64,000 bases of DNA. Origin: Opitutaceae bacterium (lineage in GTDB: Bacteria > Verrucomicrobiota > Verrucomicrobiia > Opitutales > Opitutaceae). Below, in pieces: positions 62,727 through 64,000 of this stretch. Position 1 is the stretch's first letter. Each line of letters opens with the position of its first letter. A model generated the notes under the pieces. That model was not told the origin of the DNA, did no database searches, and worked only from the letters and a program-made list of their open reading frames with translations. The position numbers and the translations under genes are program-made. Location: positions 1 to 64,000 of the forward strand of contig NZNM01000132.1 of assembly GCA_002694885.1 (NCBI GenBank), in the 5' to 3' direction.

Positions 62727-63707
62727 CTACCTCGAAGCCACGAAAATGGCTCGCTTGGGAGCGGGGTAGCCTTCGATGGTCTTTGTGGGGTCTTTGGGAT
62801 CGAGAAATGTCCTTAAAGAGTCGAAATGCATCCACTCGGTGCTCCGCTGCTCTTCAAAAGTAGTCGAGGAAACATCGACGAGATTGATTCCTCGATAGCC
62901 ACAGCGTTTCAGCCAGGCTTCCAAAGTTAGGCAACTGGGGATGAACCAAGTGTTTCGCATTTTGGCATAGCGACCTTTAGGGAGGAGGGAATATCCCTCC
63001 GATCCGTTGACAACGAGAGTTTCCAAAATCAGCTCTCCTTCTGGAGCGAGAAGGCTCCGTATCTCAAAAAGGTGATCAAGCGGAGAACGCCGGTGATAGA
63101 GAACTCCCATTGAAAACACCGAATTGAATGCGGGTATAGCTTCAGGAAGCTGTTCAATCGAGAAGGGGATCACCCAAGACGGTACGGATTCGGGCAGGTA
63201 TCGGTGGGCGAACAGCGACTGGACCACGTAAAGGAGATAGGGATCGATTCCCAACGCTAGCTTGGTCCGTTCGCCAGCCATTCGATAGGCGTAATATCCA
63301 TTGCCCGATCCGATATCGAGTACCAGGCGATCTTGAAGAGGTGAGATTGCGTTCTTCAATCGATCCCACTTTAGGTTGGAACGCCACTCTGTATCCAATT
63401 CTACGCCGAAGTAGTTCCATGGCCCTTTTCGCCAAGGGCGAAGAGACCCGAGGCATTCTTTCAGTACATGCCGTTGATCTTCCGGCAGATCGTTTGGGTG
63501 GCCAATGGTAATAGCTTCTTGATCATAATGCAGGCAACTGGGCAGGGCCTGGGGCATTCTTTCAAAGGAGTTGATCCAACCAGGTAGATGACCATTGTTC
63601 GAAGCGTAGAGGTTGTCCTGAATTCCGCGGGCGATGTCGTCGAGCCACGGATGCAGATCCGTGTTCCCTATCTGATCGAGCAGGGGTTGGTAGATCTGAT
63701 TGAACAT
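62727..63707 (-). CDS. cmoB: tRNA U34 carboxymethyltransferase
   Basis: Transfers the carboxymethyl group of carboxy-SAM to 5-hydroxyuridine-34 of tRNAs to give cmo5U. The 326-residue protein has the family's normal length. WRKGPWNYFGVELDTEWRS is near 91-109, the SAM site LVLDIGSGNGYYAYRM near 128-143, LGIDPYLLYVVQSLF near 152-166 and SMGVLYHRRSPLDHL near 199-213. All are CmoB signatures. It lies 46 bases downstream of cmoA, so the enzyme and its cofactor synthase are cotranscribed. Confidence 0.95.
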   Translation of the reverse strand: MFNQIYQPLLDQIGNTDLHPWLDDIARGIQDNLYASNNGHLPGWINSFERMPQALPSCLHYDQEAITIGHPNDLPEDQRHVLKECLGSLRPWRKGPWNYFGVELDTEWRSNLKWDRLKNAISPLQDRLVLDIGSGNGYYAYRMAGERTKLALGIDPYLLYVVQSLFAHRYLPESVPSWVIPFSIEQLPEAIPAFNSVFSMGVLYHRRSPLDHLFEIRSLLAPEGELILETLVVNGSEGYSLLPKGRYAKMRNTWFIPSCLTLEAWLKRCGYRGINLVDVSSTTFEEQRSTEWMHFDSLRTFLDPKDPTKTIEGYPAPKRAIFVASR

Positions 63708-63753
63708 TTCTTGGCGAATATTGGAATACTGTTAGGTATCAACTAATCAATGA

Positions 63754-64000
63754 CTACTTGATTGCGAGGAGAGAGGCGAAATTAAAACACTGAAACCATA
63801 CTTCGCAATGGCTGAAACCCGCCTTTTCTAGGCTCGCTTTGTGCTCCTCGATCGTCTCAGGCTTCAGCACGTCTTCCAAGGCCGCCCGTTTTTGACTGAC
63901 CTCCATATCGCTGTAGCCATTCGATCGCTTGTAATCGTGATGAAGTTCGAATAGCGATTTTTGGATACAAGAATCGTTGAATCGAATTTTTTCCGACAAT
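63754..64000 (-). CDS. cmoA: Carboxy-S-adenosylmethionine synthase, C-terminal part (partial)
   Basis: The reading frame runs off the window end and stops at 63754. The visible ~82 residues ([52 protein letters not shown]) match the C-terminus of CmoA, which makes carboxy-SAM from prephenate and SAM for CmoB. The start lies beyond 64000. Confidence 0.93.
   Translation of the reverse strand, partial: LSEKIRFNDSCIQKSLFELHHDYKRSNGYSDMEVSQKRAALEDVLKPETIEEHKASLEKAGFSHCEVWFQCFNFASLLAIK

Overview
The window is about half G+C, gene-dense, and reads like a chromosomal segment of a marine or aquatic Verrucomicrobiota, most likely class Opitutae. Pointers to this are the tandem Ig-domain proteins with a repeated C-terminal domain (LSNRGFVGVGG), a VPDSG-type exosorting tail, the DUF3570/ApbE/TlpA/DUF4266 cluster, the b558-type succinate dehydrogenase, and many TTG/GTG starts. 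The taxon is inferred from protein style, not from a marker gene. There is no rRNA, CRISPR array, phage or complete insertion sequence.

Layout. (1) 1-2485: 3' end of the ATP synthase operon (atpG end, atpD, atpC). Between atpD and atpC lies a broken four-helix-bundle (23S-intervening-sequence type) gene bracketed by inverted repeats. (2) 2593-22620: a surface-glycan locus. It has an HpcH/HpaI aldolase, a CMP-sugar (NeuA-like) cytidylyltransferase, MptE-like/DUF115 proteins, an ABC-2 export pair (Wzm/Wzt with C-terminal glycan-binding domain), GT2 and GT4 glycosyltransferases, FkbM methyltransferases, a methyltransferase with a ~285-residue coiled coil, and two nucleotide-sugar enzymes. The locus is scarred: an IS3-type remnant, a decayed second copy of the aldolase-cytidylyltransferase-DUF115 cassette, and a 23-bp tandem duplication that breaks one DUF115 gene. 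(3) 22845-28334: tRNA-Gly, hflK-hflC, a helical-repeat membrane-anchored protein, a DUF3127 protein, several REP-like palindromes and a gamma-glutamylcyclotransferase-like protein. (4) 28605-31438: a tight, overlapping four-gene operon DUF3570-ApbE-TlpA-DUF4266; the DUF3570 barrel carries a candidate flavinylation motif. (5) 31490-36784: two Ig-domain paralogues, a Gfo/Idh/MocA oxidoreductase and a FetAB-like ABC pair. (6) 36909-43794: ECF sigma/anti-sigma pair, a TatT-P-QM TRAP transporter and RsmE. (7) 43837-49775 (minus): RsmD, ExbB-like protein, a secreted unknown, a 937-residue TPR protein and an HDOD gene with a homopolymer frameshift. (8) 50093-58257: tRNA-Pro, LysM protein, NUDIX hydrolase, sdhCAB, gpsA and an Atg22-like MFS protein. 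(9) 58276-64000: a second TRAP transporter, a small CxxC protein, a broken VPDSG-CTERM gene, and cmoB with the end of cmoA.

How it fits together. The glycan locus looks like an ABC-transporter-dependent O-antigen or capsule system. GT2/GT4 enzymes would build the chain, a coiled-coil methyltransferase could cap it and set its length, and the Wzt C-terminal domain would recognise the cap. The aldolase plus CMP-transferase pair suggests an ulosonic-acid-like sugar made by aldol addition of pyruvate rather than by a PEP-dependent NeuB/KdsA synthase; this is a hypothesis. The DUF3570 operon looks like an extracytoplasmic redox system with a predicted covalently flavinylated outer-membrane barrel and a small Cys-tailed lipoprotein. 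The rest is housekeeping, respiration and carboxylate uptake.
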